6,887 nt of DNA from an uncultured Armatimonadota bacterium (lineage in GTDB: Bacteria; Armatimonadota; Armatimonadia; Armatimonadales; Armatimonadaceae): assembly GCA_903924445.1 (NCBI GenBank), contig CAIYBQ010000220.1, positions 1 to 6,887 on the forward strand. Direction: 5' to 3'. The translations under genes and the position numbers were made by a program. Of the stretch, positions 1 through 6,830 are shown piece after piece. Position 1 is the stretch's first letter. Each line of letters opens with the position of its first letter. Under the pieces are notes generated by a model. That model did not search any database and was not told the origin of the DNA. It was given only the letters and a program-made list of their open reading frames with translations.

Positions 1-180
1 ACCTTGGCACGCACTGCATACTGTGCAGATCCATCCGCGATCATCAACACCAACCCTGACTCTGGTGATGGAATGAACATCCCTGCAGGTATCGCTTGTG
101 GCGATATCGCAGCATGGATCACTGCAAACTACCCAGCATGTGGCACAACTGGAACCTCCAACTGCTTCCACGGTCAATAA
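1..180 (+). CDS. C-terminal fragment of a secreted cysteine-containing protein, possibly a pseudopilin (5' end outside window)
   Basis: Reading frame 1 is open from the first base to a TAA at 178-180 and gives 59 residues. It is rich in Ala, Gly, Thr and Asn, has few charges, and carries four cysteines (fragment residues 8, 33, 47 and 55), which could form two disulfides in an exported protein. It ends in CFHGQ. No catalytic motif is visible. A small lipoprotein gene follows after a hairpin terminator. In Armatimonadota and Planctomycetota, pseudopilin-like proteins with an N-terminal methylation motif and a C-terminal H-X9-DG (DUF1559) region are often followed by such a lipoprotein, and the composition of this tail fits. 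The diagnostic N-terminus and the DG motif are not in the window, so the family assignment is a guess from context. That it is a real coding end is much surer, because a terminator sits 11 bases past the stop. Confidence 0.6.
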   Translation, partial: TLARTAYCADPSAIINTNPDSGDGMNIPAGIACGDIAAWITANYPACGTTGTSNCFHGQ

Positions 181-191
181 GTTAGTGACTT

Positions 192-236
192 GGCCGGTCT
201 GTCCTTTGGAAACATTGGGCAGGCCGGTCTTGTTTT
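192..236 (+). terminator. Rho-independent terminator after the upstream secreted-protein gene
   Basis: Bases 192-204 pair with 217-229 in an uninterrupted 13-bp stem (ten Watson-Crick pairs and three G-T wobbles at 193/228, 198/223 and 202/219). The loop is 12 bases (205-216), and a T-rich tract TTGTTTT runs from 230 to 236. The hairpin starts 11 bases after the TAA at 178-180. The T-tract lies on the + side only, so it acts on + strand transcripts. It ends just before the Shine-Dalgarno of the next gene, leaving no room for a separate promoter there. Confidence 0.85.
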
Positions 237-250
237 AACGGAGAAACTTA

Positions 251-406
251 ATGAAGAAAACCCTTTTGATTGCCATGCGTGGTCTTATGGCGTTAATGGC
301 TGTCGCACCGATGTTGGCTGGTTGCGGTGACAAGACGGTCACAGAACCGGGAAAAACCGATACACCCGAGATGAAAGAGCAGCGCCAGAAAAAAGATGGC
401 GATTAG
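251..406 (+). CDS. Small lipoprotein, 51 residues
   Basis: An ATG-started frame of 51 codons ends at TAG 404-406. A GGAG at 240-243 sits 7 bases before the ATG, which fixes the start. The product begins MKKTLLIAMRG, continues through a hydrophobic stretch, and reaches a lipobox LAGC with the lipid-carrying cysteine at residue 25. The predicted mature part is only about 27 residues, strongly hydrophilic and Lys/Glu/Asp-rich (GDKTVTEPGK at its start), with no enzyme motif. By rule it would be exported, diacylated at Cys25, cut by signal peptidase II, and left as a short tethered peptide at the membrane. It lies between two intrinsic terminators, so it is probably expressed by read-through from the gene upstream. 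The specific role is unknown; the analogous small lipoproteins next to pseudopilin genes are also uncharacterised. Confidence 0.75.
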   Translation: MKKTLLIAMRGLMALMAVAPMLAGCGDKTVTEPGKTDTPEMKEQRQKKDGD

Positions 407-438
407 CCGAGATTTCGTCGGCCTCGCTTACTTGTTGT

Positions 439-476
439 TGAACGCCGGGAGCATACTGCCCCCGGCGCTCATTTTT
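439..476 (+). terminator. Rho-independent terminator after the small lipoprotein gene
   Basis: A perfect GC-only 7-bp stem joins 443-449 (CGCCGGG) with 461-467 (CCCGGCG) around an 11-base loop. After one A/C mismatch, three more outer pairs (439-441 with 469-471) extend it. Five T residues follow at 472-476. It lies 33 bases after the lipoprotein stop and separates that gene from the operon beginning at 504. Confidence 0.88.
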
Positions 477-503
477 ATATAGCGTGAGAGTTAGGATTTC
501 TGG

Positions 504-3308
504 ATGAAGACCCGTCGTAACCTGCGATTCGCACCAATCATTCCGTTTGCTGCATTGGCATTCCTTGCCCCAGCTGCTGCTGCACCACCAAAGTCCGCTT
601 CGGCCAAGGCCAAGCCTATTGTGAAAGCCGCACGACCTGTTGTCGACTTCACACGCTACGGGAACCCCGCTGGAACCCGCCAGGCAAAGGTTGTTGCAGG
701 AGATGTTGGTGTCCTTCCAAACGGTCGCCTGCTCAATCCAACAGGCGAGCGCCTCTACACCGCAGGCAGTGACCTCTTTGATCTGTCCCTCAGCCCGGAT
801 GGCAAGACGCTTGTCGGTAACTACGATGGCGGCATGACTATTTGGCAGCGAAACACCCCGGGCGGCATCCCACGCGTCATCACCCAGAAGAACATGGGCT
901 TTGCCGGCGCCTTTACGCATGGTGGTGCACAGTACATCGTCTCGAATGGTGATGCTGGCCACGGTATTTCCATTTACGATGCAACCAGCTGGTCCCTCCC
1001 AAGCGCGCCGGGAACAACCGACCGCAAGGTCATGAATGTCGACCAGGAGCCCCTCTTTACGATTCCGGCCGACAAGGAAACCTACATCCAGGACATCGTC
1101 CTCGCACCGGATGGCCACACAGTGTACGCCCTCGATGTCGCACGCCAGCGCGTGATTGTGTTTGACCTCACGGAAAAGAAGGTCATCGCCGATGTCGCAG
1201 CCGGACGTCAACCGTACGCCCTTGCACTCAACGCCGATGGTAGCCGCCTCTTCGTCGCCAACATCGGTATCTTTGACTACTCTCTCGTTCCGCCTCCGGC
1301 GGAAGGCAGCGGCTTTAGCAAGCGCGGACTGCGTGTTCCTCCGTTTGGTTTCCCATCCAAGGAAGCCGAAACCGGTGTCCAAACAGAAGGCCGCTTTGTT
1401 CCAGGTCTTGGCTCGCCACGCGTCCCGGATGCACAAAGCCTTTGGTCCTACGATGTCCGCAAGCCAGCAAGCCCGACGGTCACAGGCAAGGCCAAGACCG
1501 GTATCCTCATCCACGCACCTGCCGACAACGGCAAGTCCGTCGGTGGCTCGTCGCCAAATGCGCTGTACATCCACGGGAATAACATCTGGGTGTCGAATGC
1601 AAACAACGACACCGTTCAGGCATTCGATGTACGTACCCTCAAGCTCAACAAGACCATTAAGCTGACTCCAACAAAAGAGCTTTCCCGTCTGCGTGGAATC
1701 ATCCCAACCGGGATGGTGATGAACCGTAAAGGTACGCGTCTCTACGTCGCCGAAGCGGGAATCAATGCTGTCGCAGTCATCGACCCTATAAAGGGAACCG
1801 TCCTTGGACACATCCCGACCGGCTGGTATCCAACCCAGCTAGCCCTTGGGCCATTCGATGAAAAGCTCTTTATCGCGACCCAAAAGGGCATCGGACGTGG
1901 ACCACGCGGCTACAAAAGTCTCCGCCCGAAAACCGATGAGCGCTTTGGCCTCGGCGATATTCCTGGAATGGTGGATGTCATCTCCACGCCGAAGGATGTC
2001 GACCTCGCTAGCATGACGCGTAAGGTCCTCGACTATAACGGCTTGCTGCCGGTTGCCGCGAAGCGTCCTGAGATTCCAAAGGATGTCCAGTACGTGGTCT
2101 TCATCACCAAGGAAAACCATACCTTTGATGGCATTTTTGGCACACTCGAAGGGGCGGATGGTGATCCTGACTACGCAGAGTTTGGGGACAAGGGCTGGAT
2201 ACGTGAGAAGGGCAAGACTGAGCGCCTGCCGATCATGCCAAACCACCTCAAGCTTGCCCGCCAGTTCGCGGTCAGCGATAACTTCTACATGGAGCCTGAG
2301 GCATCCGGGGATGGCCACCGCTGGCTGGTTGGCGTTTACCCAAGCATTTGGACCACGCGTGTCTATTACTCGGGTTGGGGCTTTGCGCTGAGCGAGTCTG
2401 CACGGGGACGGATGATTTCCTTTGGCTCCAATGGTTCGCAGATTCCTGAGGACTACCTCGAGAACGGCTCGCTGTGGGAGCATCTTGGGCGTGGTGGTAT
2501 TACCTTCCGCAACTACGGCGAAGGCTATGAGCTTCCACACAACGATGAAGGTACGGCTGACTCTAAGACCGGCGCCAACATGCTGATCAACTTCCCGATG
2601 CCGAAGATTCTCTTCGACAACACCTGTTTTGAGTTCCCTGCGTACAACAACAACATCCCGGACATCGCCCGTGCAGACTGGTTTATGGATGATGTGACCA
2701 AATACCGCAAGACCCATAAGGGTGCGCTGCCACGCTTCCTGAACATCGCAATCTGTAACGACCACGGTGCGGGAGCCAATGCGAGCCGTGGGTATCCATA
2801 TACATCCAGCTATATGGCGGACAACGACCTCGCACTTGGTCGCATCATGGAGTTCCTCTCCAAGCAGCCTGAGTGGAAGAAGATGGTCGTGTTCGTAACG
2901 CAGGATGACTCGGGTGGAGATGGCGACCATGTCGACCGCCAGCGCTCCTTTGTGCTTGGGCTTGGCCCATGGATCAAGCCTGGTTACGTCAGCCATGACC
3001 ATACCAGCATCATGAGCATCCACAAGACCATCTACCGGATCTTTGGCCTTGGACCAAACAACCTCTTCGATGCGGTGACAACCGACCTCAGCGACATGTT
3101 TACGGATAAGCCAAACTTTGCTCCGTACAAGCATGTTGCTAGTGATCCAAGGGTGTTCAAGCCTGAAGACACCATGGATCCGGATGACCCTGAGTTCAAG
3201 AAGCGGCGTGGTGAGCGTCCTGCGATGCGCATGGATGATCCGAAGTGGATTGAGAAAATGCGTGAGGAAAGTGCAATACCTCAGCGCCAACAGCAGGGCG
3301 AGAACTAA
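504..3308 (+). CDS. Exported bifunctional YVTN beta-propeller / alkaline-phosphatase-superfamily phosphoesterase
   Basis: The 934-residue product matches, by eye, proteins named bifunctional YncE family protein/alkaline phosphatase family protein. Residues 1-27 form a signal peptide ending AAA|AP. An AGGA at 493-496, 7 bases upstream, supports this ATG. Residues of about 85-460 are a beta-propeller with repeated PDG-turn/strand units (LSPDGKTLVG, LAPDGHTVYAL, LNADGSRLFVAN, MNRKGTRLYVAEAG) and family hallmarks GGSSPNAL (347-354), EAGINAVAVID (417-427) and GHIPTGWYPT (435-444). Residues of about 528-855 are a PF04185-like phosphoesterase. ENHTFDGIFG (537-546) supplies Glu537 and Asn538 as likely metal ligands. 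SGDGHRW (601-607) contains Ser601 as candidate nucleophile. CNDHG (751-755) and QDDSGGDGDHV (800-810) supply further His/Asp ligands. Those roles are inferred by analogy with AcpA and phospholipase C. The product is probably periplasmic or released and should hydrolyse a phosphoester of unknown identity. The C-terminal 60 residues are highly charged. It is the first gene of the operon. Confidence 0.9.
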   Translation: MKTRRNLRFAPIIPFAALAFLAPAAAAPPKSASAKAKPIVKAARPVVDFTRYGNPAGTRQAKVVAGDVGVLPNGRLLNPTGERLYTAGSDLFDLSLSPDGKTLVGNYDGGMTIWQRNTPGGIPRVITQKNMGFAGAFTHGGAQYIVSNGDAGHGISIYDATSWSLPSAPGTTDRKVMNVDQEPLFTIPADKETYIQDIVLAPDGHTVYALDVARQRVIVFDLTEKKVIADVAAGRQPYALALNADGSRLFVANIGIFDYSLVPPPAEGSGFSKRGLRVPPFGFPSKEAETGVQTEGRFVPGLGSPRVPDAQSLWSYDVRKPASPTVTGKAKTGILIHAPADNGKSVGGSSPNALYIHGNNIWVSNANNDTVQAFDVRTLKLNKTIKLTPTKELSRLRGIIPTGMVMNRKGTRLYVAEAGINAVAVIDPIKGTVLGHIPTGWYPTQLALGPFDEKLFIATQKGIGRGPRGYKSLRPKTDERFGLGDIPGMVDVISTPKDVDLASMTRKVLDYNGLLPVAAKRPEIPKDVQYVVFITKENHTFDGIFGTLEGADGDPDYAEFGDKGWIREKGKTERLPIMPNHLKLARQFAVSDNFYMEPEASGDGHRWLVGVYPSIWTTRVYYSGWGFALSESARGRMISFGSNGSQIPEDYLENGSLWEHLGRGGITFRNYGEGYELPHNDEGTADSKTGANMLINFPMPKILFDNTCFEFPAYNNNIPDIARADWFMDDVTKYRKTHKGALPRFLNIAICNDHGAGANASRGYPYTSSYMADNDLALGRIMEFLSKQPEWKKMVVFVTQDDSGGDGDHVDRQRSFVLGLGPWIKPGYVSHDHTSIMSIHKTIYRIFGLGPNNLFDAVTTDLSDMFTDKPNFAPYKHVASDPRVFKPEDTMDPDDPEFKKRRGERPAMRMDDPKWIEKMREESAIPQRQQQGEN

Positions 3309-3312
3309 TCAG

Positions 3313-4986
3313 ATGGTCACGCCTCACAATCGCAATGTTAAGGAAATGTTGAGAGATTGTGGGGCGGGACCGTTTATGGTCAGCGCTCTCTTTGTCTCAG
3401 CACTCCTGACAGGATGTTCGAACAAAACCACATCGGCTCCGCAGTCAAGTCAGAACATCTTTGACGATGTAACGACAGCTGCGGGGCTTTCGTATGTCTG
3501 GGAGCAGCCAAAAGGTAAATCACCTCTAACCATTCTCGAAACGATAGGCAATGGTGCAGCTTTTCTTGACTTTGACCAGGATGGAAACCTCGATATCCTC
3601 CTCGTCGGAGATATAACCGCCCTCTATACAGGGGATGGACGTGGTGCATTTAGAGACATCAGTGTAGCCGTCGGGCTTGGCACAGTAACAGGCAAACACC
3701 TCGGCTGCGGGGTTGCTGATATCGACAATGATGGCTATCCCGACATCTATTTGTCAGGTTACAAAACCGGGCACCTCCTTCGAAATGAAGGCGGGAAACG
3801 ATTCGTAAATGCATCCGCGCAATCGGGCATTCCTGTGCAACCTTTCGGTACGGCGGTTACGTTTGCTGATATCGACTCGGATGGCTTACCGGACCTCTAT
3901 GTCGGCAACTATATTCGTTTCGATGCCACCAGCATCCAGGCTTGCCAGCGGGGCGCTACGCTGACGAGCTGCCCTCCCGGCGCCTACGATGGCATCAGCG
4001 GTCATCTCTACAAGAATCTCGGGAAAGGTCGTTTCGCGGATGTCACATCCAAGTGGAATGCAACCCTTAGGCAAGGCAAAACGCTGGGGGCGGCATTCGC
4101 ACCGCTTGGCGGAACCCCAGGTCGACAATCGCTTGGAATTGCAAACGATGAGGTCCCAGGTGAGCTCTTCCGACATAACGGCAGCTCCTTCAAAGCCACC
4201 GGGCAACAAGCGGGAATCGCGTACTCAAGTGTTGGTGTTCCACATGCCGGGATGGGGCTTGACTGGGGGGATGTCAACAACGATGGTCTCCTCGACCTCG
4301 CGATGATGACATTTTCCACCGAGACAAAGCCGATTTACGTGTCAGATGCCAATGGTTTCTTCACAGACTTTGCTGCACAGCTGGGCGTCGCGGCGGAGCT
4401 CAACCCCGATGTTGCATTTGGTGTGAAGTGGCTGGACATCGATAACGATGGCTGGTTGGATATGCTCGTGACAAATGGACACACGGCAGACAACATCGCT
4501 CAAACGGGTAGTGGTGAGGTGTATCGCCAACCAATGGCTCTGCTGCGCAATGTAGAGGGAACCAGGCTTACACGAATCCGAGGCGCTGCGCTGGACAAAC
4601 CGATTGTTGGCCGCGGGCTTGCAACGGGGGATTTTGACAATGATGGCGGCATCGATGCCCTTGCTGTCGACAGCGCGGGAGCGCCTGTCCTCCTTCACAA
4701 CGCCTCGAAGGGACGCGGCCACTGGCTTGGCGTGAAGCTGATCGGACACAAGAGTGGCCGGGATGCCTACGGCGCGCTTGTAGTGCTCAAATCCGGCGAG
4801 AAAACCCTGACGCGCCACCATCACGCAGATGGCAGCTATTTATCATCCAGTGACCCACGCGTTCATTTCGGGCTTGGTACAGCGATCAATGTCACCGAGC
4901 TGACAATCCACTGGCCAAGCGGTACCAAGCAAAGTGTCAAAGTGGATGCTGTCGATCGCTACATCACCGTGGAGGAAGCCAAGTGA
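3313..4986 (+). CDS. CRTAC1-family lipoprotein: FG-GAP/VCBS repeats with C-terminal ASPIC/UnbV domain
   Basis: I start at ATG 3313, four bases after the previous stop, giving 557 residues. The frame is open upstream but overlaps the preceding gene. Residues 20-35 are hydrophobic and end in a lipobox LLTGC, predicting lipidation at Cys35. Six calcium-binding-type loops of form DxDxDGxxD follow, at 86-94, 136-144, 186-194, 320-328 (DVNNDGLLD), 375-383 and 440-448. They are typical of FG-GAP/VCBS blades and suggest an integrin-like propeller. Cys211 and Cys220, followed by PPGAYDG, match the conserved cysteine pair of this family. Residues of about 464-553 are an ASPIC/UnbV domain containing GSYLSSSDPRVHFGLG (507-522) and HWPSG (533-537). 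Such proteins are secreted or surface-bound and thought to mediate binding or adhesion; no enzymatic role is established. No strong Shine-Dalgarno precedes 3313 (GAGA at 3300-3303 at best). Met12 and Met22 are alternative starts, but Met22 would leave a signal peptide with no positive charge. Confidence 0.88.
   Translation: MVTPHNRNVKEMLRDCGAGPFMVSALFVSALLTGCSNKTTSAPQSSQNIFDDVTTAAGLSYVWEQPKGKSPLTILETIGNGAAFLDFDQDGNLDILLVGDITALYTGDGRGAFRDISVAVGLGTVTGKHLGCGVADIDNDGYPDIYLSGYKTGHLLRNEGGKRFVNASAQSGIPVQPFGTAVTFADIDSDGLPDLYVGNYIRFDATSIQACQRGATLTSCPPGAYDGISGHLYKNLGKGRFADVTSKWNATLRQGKTLGAAFAPLGGTPGRQSLGIANDEVPGELFRHNGSSFKATGQQAGIAYSSVGVPHAGMGLDWGDVNNDGLLDLAMMTFSTETKPIYVSDANGFFTDFAAQLGVAAELNPDVAFGVKWLDIDNDGWLDMLVTNGHTADNIAQTGSGEVYRQPMALLRNVEGTRLTRIRGAALDKPIVGRGLATGDFDNDGGIDALAVDSAGAPVLLHNASKGRGHWLGVKLIGHKSGRDAYGALVVLKSGEKTLTRHHHADGSYLSSSDPRVHFGLGTAINVTELTIHWPSGTKQSVKVDAVDRYITVEEAK
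4971..4977 (+). promoter_or_regulatory. Strong Shine-Dalgarno that selects the GTG start at 4983
   Basis: GGAGGAA lies inside the last codons of the CRTAC1-like gene. GGAGGA ends 6 bases before GTG 4983, which overlaps the upstream TGA as GTGA. This arrangement supports GTG as the true start and suggests translational coupling. Confidence 0.8.
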
Positions 4987-6113
4987 ACCGCGCTTTGATT
5001 GGCGGAATTGTGGCCGCGTGTCTCATCGGTGGAGTTGGAATCAATCAGTGGAACTCAGCAAGGCATCAAAGTTGGTTGCTGCACGCAAGCAAGCAAGCTT
5101 TGGATCAGTATGTCTCTGCGCATCCGGATGACATGTCCGCCAAGGTACGCCTTGGCCGACTGAATGTTGCCAACAAAGATCCTCGTGGGATAGATCTTCT
5201 GAAGGCTGCCGCGGATGCACCTTCGGAAGACGAAGCCGTGTGGTTCGCCTACGTGGATGCGCTTATCGATCCCAGTGAAGCGATGTCAAAAATCGAGACC
5301 TATCTCAAGGTCCTCCCTGAGTCAACAAAGCTGCGTACCGCTAAAGCCCGGCGGATGGTGGAGCTTGGCGACCCCAATGGTGCGCTTAGCCTCGCGGATG
5401 AGCTCATTAAGGTGTCCGGCAAAAATGCGGATCTTCTCCGTGTGCGTGCGGATGCCTTTATGCTGCTCCGCCGCGTGAATGAGGCATCGGATGCGCTTCA
5501 GGCGGCGATAAAGCTTGATGACCGTGCTGAGTTACGCCTGCTCCTTGCGATGACGCTTGTTCCACAGCAGCGCTACCGTGAGCTGCGGGATGTTTGTCTT
5601 CCGATTGTTGCAAAAGGGGATGCTGGCATTGCTGAAGGACACGCTGTTCGCGCTCGTTTATACCTTGCAGGGGCGGCGCTAAATCTTGCAACGCCAGTTG
5701 ATGACATTAAGAAGACAGCTGCTGATCTGGAGGACTTGCTCAGAAAGACTGCTTTCCTCGAGCCCCAGGAGCAGTTTTTGCCTTTCTACTTTCTGGGGGA
5801 GAGCTATATGCGGACTGGGCGCCCCGCCGATGCACAGCGCGTTCTCACGCAAGCCGTAACCATGGCCCCGCAGTTCCCGGCTGCCCTCTACTCACTTGCA
5901 CGCGCTGTTCAGGCATCCAAGGATGAAGCTACGGCAGCGCTGCTTTTCAAACGGCACGCTAAGCTCACATCCCTGCTAAGTGAGATCGACAGCCTCAGCA
6001 CCCGCGCACAGGAAAAGCCCTCCGATGCCGTGCTTGCTAAACGGTTGACGGATGTGCAGGATAGCTTGGATAACCTTCTCAAACAGCCGCTGCCTAAGCT
6101 TGCTGGAAACTAG
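4983..6113 (+). CDS. Membrane-anchored tetratricopeptide (TPR) repeat protein
   Basis: The 376-residue product starts at GTG 4983, overlapping the upstream stop by four bases and backed by a near-perfect ribosome binding site. Residues 4-20 are an uncharged hydrophobic segment after MNR, which reads as an uncleaved signal anchor with the rest outside the cytoplasm. The remainder is almost entirely helical, with TPR-like units around residues 50-80, 116-146 (alignment poor), 149-181 (RADAFMLLRRVNEASDAL), 264-297 (YFLGESYMRTGRPADAQRVL) and 298-330. The C-terminal 45 residues (about 328-369) are Leu- and charge-rich with a probable coiled-coil helix. No catalytic motif is present. TPR proteins are scaffolds for protein-protein contacts, and TPR domains are recurrent partners of CRTAC1/ASPIC proteins. 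The likely role is to bind or organise the products of the two upstream genes at the membrane. The partner is inferred from operon position only. Confidence 0.85.
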   Translation: MNRALIGGIVAACLIGGVGINQWNSARHQSWLLHASKQALDQYVSAHPDDMSAKVRLGRLNVANKDPRGIDLLKAAADAPSEDEAVWFAYVDALIDPSEAMSKIETYLKVLPESTKLRTAKARRMVELGDPNGALSLADELIKVSGKNADLLRVRADAFMLLRRVNEASDALQAAIKLDDRAELRLLLAMTLVPQQRYRELRDVCLPIVAKGDAGIAEGHAVRARLYLAGAALNLATPVDDIKKTAADLEDLLRKTAFLEPQEQFLPFYFLGESYMRTGRPADAQRVLTQAVTMAPQFPAALYSLARAVQASKDEATAALLFKRHAKLTSLLSEIDSLSTRAQEKPSDAVLAKRLTDVQDSLDNLLKQPLPKLAGN

Positions 6114-6131
6114 CGGATATGGCGCATCGTG

Positions 6132-6824
6132 CTACGGATCGAAGCGTTTCCATGTGCCTTCTGAAACCACATCTACTTTGCCGTCTACAACCTTGATCGC
6201 CGTTTCATCATCAATCACATAGCACGGAATTCCCATGCCTGCTGCCCATCTCTCTGCGTTCACAAGTCTGTTATCTGGCAAGTCTGGGTGATCCAGATGT
6301 GGGAAAATCGCAAAGTCGACCAGCCCAAGCGTCGTGTCGTTTTGAGGGGCATCAGCTCCACGCGCGGGGTCCATCCAGCCAACAAAGTCACCGCCAATAC
6401 GCGGCGCCATCACCATACTCCCCGCACTTAGGCCGACCCAAATTGTCTCATGGAGGTCTGGGAGCAAATCCATCATCCCTGATGCGTGCATCCAGTGGGC
6501 CAAGTATCCGGCATCCCCGCCAGCGACCAAAAGCACATCGGCCTCGCGGACCTTTGGTATCCACAAATCCGTTGGCAAACTTGGAAGAGCGGTCACCTCC
6601 AGCACACCGACAGACTTCCAACCGAGCTCTGCCATAGGAGTACGTGGCTCATTCCCACTAATGAAATCCCAGACCTTCGTGCCGGGGCCAACCCACGGAT
6701 GACCGTACATCGCGGTGGGAATACAGAGGGCACTTGATTCGTGAATGGGTTTGCCAAGGAGGTTTACAAGCGCTGCCTTGATGCTGTCATTCTTGATACC
6801 AGCGGATGTAAGCAAGAGTTTCAT
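6132..6824 (-). CDS. S51-family serine peptidase (peptidase E / cyanophycinase-like, class I glutamine amidotransferase fold)
   Basis: The 230-residue product is the usual length for peptidase E-type enzymes. It begins MKLLLTSAGI, the first strand of the flavodoxin-like fold. VLLVAGGDAGYL (97-108) is the conserved GGGx/GGDxxxL segment. GLSAGSMVM (131-139) is the nucleophile elbow with Ser133. FPHLDHPD (174-181) carries His176, matching the catalytic histidine. Asp146 (GGDF) is the best candidate for the third catalytic residue by comparison with Salmonella PepE, but its spacing differs by two residues, so this is uncertain. No signal peptide is seen, so it should be cytosolic. PepE cleaves Asp-X dipeptides; the substrate here cannot be read. 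The ATG is 6 bases after the stop of a sugar ABC permease gene and an AAGGG lies within that gene's end, so the two genes are probably one operon. The gene converges on the TPR gene. Confidence 0.88.
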   Translation of the reverse strand: MKLLLTSAGIKNDSIKAALVNLLGKPIHESSALCIPTAMYGHPWVGPGTKVWDFISGNEPRTPMAELGWKSVGVLEVTALPSLPTDLWIPKVREADVLLVAGGDAGYLAHWMHASGMMDLLPDLHETIWVGLSAGSMVMAPRIGGDFVGWMDPARGADAPQNDTTLGLVDFAIFPHLDHPDLPDNRLVNAERWAAGMGIPCYVIDDETAIKVVDGKVDVVSEGTWKRFDP

Positions 6825-6830
6825 GGGGTT

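Noticed and set aside
192..230. Nine-base direct repeat GGCCGGTCT at 192-200 and 222-230
   Set aside because: It follows from the self-complementary CCGG core in both arms of the terminator hairpin and needs no separate explanation such as an operator or attachment site.
470..503. TATATA at 476-481 as a -10 box for the phosphatase operon
   Set aside because: It is part of the terminator's T-tract, and no -35-like hexamer lies about 17 bases upstream (that position is inside the hairpin loop). The true promoter could not be located.
339..1811. Long open frame on the - strand (490 codons) antisense to the propeller gene
   Set aside because: It lies opposite a strongly supported family member, its translation is rich in Cys, Arg and Trp with no recognisable domain, and it runs across a terminator and the lipoprotein end. 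Codon bias of the real gene explains it.
1839..3290. Second long - strand open frame (483 codons) antisense to the phosphatase domain
   Set aside because: Same reason: the + strand product has conserved catalytic motifs over the whole stretch, whereas the antisense product has no domain-like pattern.
3118..3312. Extended start at 3118 for the CRTAC1-like gene
   Set aside because: This would put 65 residues of unrelated sequence before the lipoprotein signal and overlap the phosphatase gene by about 190 bases. ATG 3313 directly after the upstream stop is far more plausible.
5458..5691. Small - strand and alternate-frame open frames inside the TPR and peptidase genes
   Set aside because: They lack ribosome sites and recognisable features, and sit wholly inside well-supported genes.
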